Shown here: in pieces, positions 5,043 through 5,052 of the stretch
Layout of the letters: each line of letters starts with the position of its first letter
Position numbering within the stretch: the stretch's first letter is position 1
Origin: Deltaproteobacteria bacterium
GTDB lineage: Bacteria > Desulfobacterota > Syntrophobacteria > BM002
NCBI GenBank assembly: GCA_017861095.1
Contig: JAGFXI010000187.1
Coordinates: 1 to 5,052 of the forward strand
Length of the DNA stretch: 5,052 nucleotides
Direction: 5' to 3'
Made by a program: the position numbers and the translations under genes
Notes under the pieces: generated by a model
Seen by the model: only the letters and a program-made list of their open reading frames with translations
The model's database searches: none
What the model was told of the DNA's origin: nothing

Positions 5043-5052
5043 GAATTTGGTC

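Noticed and set aside
2273..5048. AGTCTGAATTT occurring twice, at 2273-2283 and 5038-5048
   Set aside because: An 11-base match somewhere in a 5-kb window is expected by chance.

Overview
The window comes from a fairly high-GC bacterial chromosome (genes roughly 60% G+C or more by eye). It carries four protein genes I can support, plus long gene-poor stretches rich in inverted repeats. No rRNA, tRNA, CRISPR array or intact transposase is visible. The taxon cannot be fixed from this sequence. The gene content and a compact high-GC style with dispersed pyrimidine/purine palindromes would suit a deltaproteobacterial, NC10 or similar environmental lineage, but that is a guess.

Region 1 (1-2027, + strand) is a two-gene unit. 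The first gene, cut by the left edge, encodes a soluble protein made of an MgtE N-domain followed by a CBS pair. It stops exactly where MgtE channels continue into the plug helix and membrane pore. The second gene starts 41 bp later and encodes an 11-helix SLC11/NRAMP-fold transporter. Its metal-site motifs are not those of Mn/Fe transporters: DAGG replaces DPGN in helix 1, and A-P-W replaces M-P-H in helix 6. As I recall, this is the pattern of NRAMP-related magnesium transporters (NRMTs). The simplest reading is a split Mg2+ uptake system in which the MgtE sensor works in trans on an unrelated transporter.

Region 2 (2028-3097) has no convincing gene. It holds a dispersed-type palindromic repeat, a terminator-like UUCG hairpin, an imperfect hairpin, a perfect 20-bp inverted repeat around a 39-nt spacer, a lower-GC stretch with one doubtful Cys-rich small ORF, and a promoter just before the next gene.

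Region 3 (3098-3739, +) encodes a single-pass membrane protein with an acidic N-terminus, a coiled coil and a C-terminal LysM domain, probably binding peptidoglycan. Convergent to it lies a small antibiotic-biosynthesis-monooxygenase-fold protein (4221-4508, -). The 480 bp between them contain a weak terminator and a cluster of hairpins.

Region 4 (4509-5052) has no convincing gene. It contains two short overlapping + frames of unknown meaning, several small inverted repeats and two weak + promoter candidates that could serve a gene beyond the right edge.
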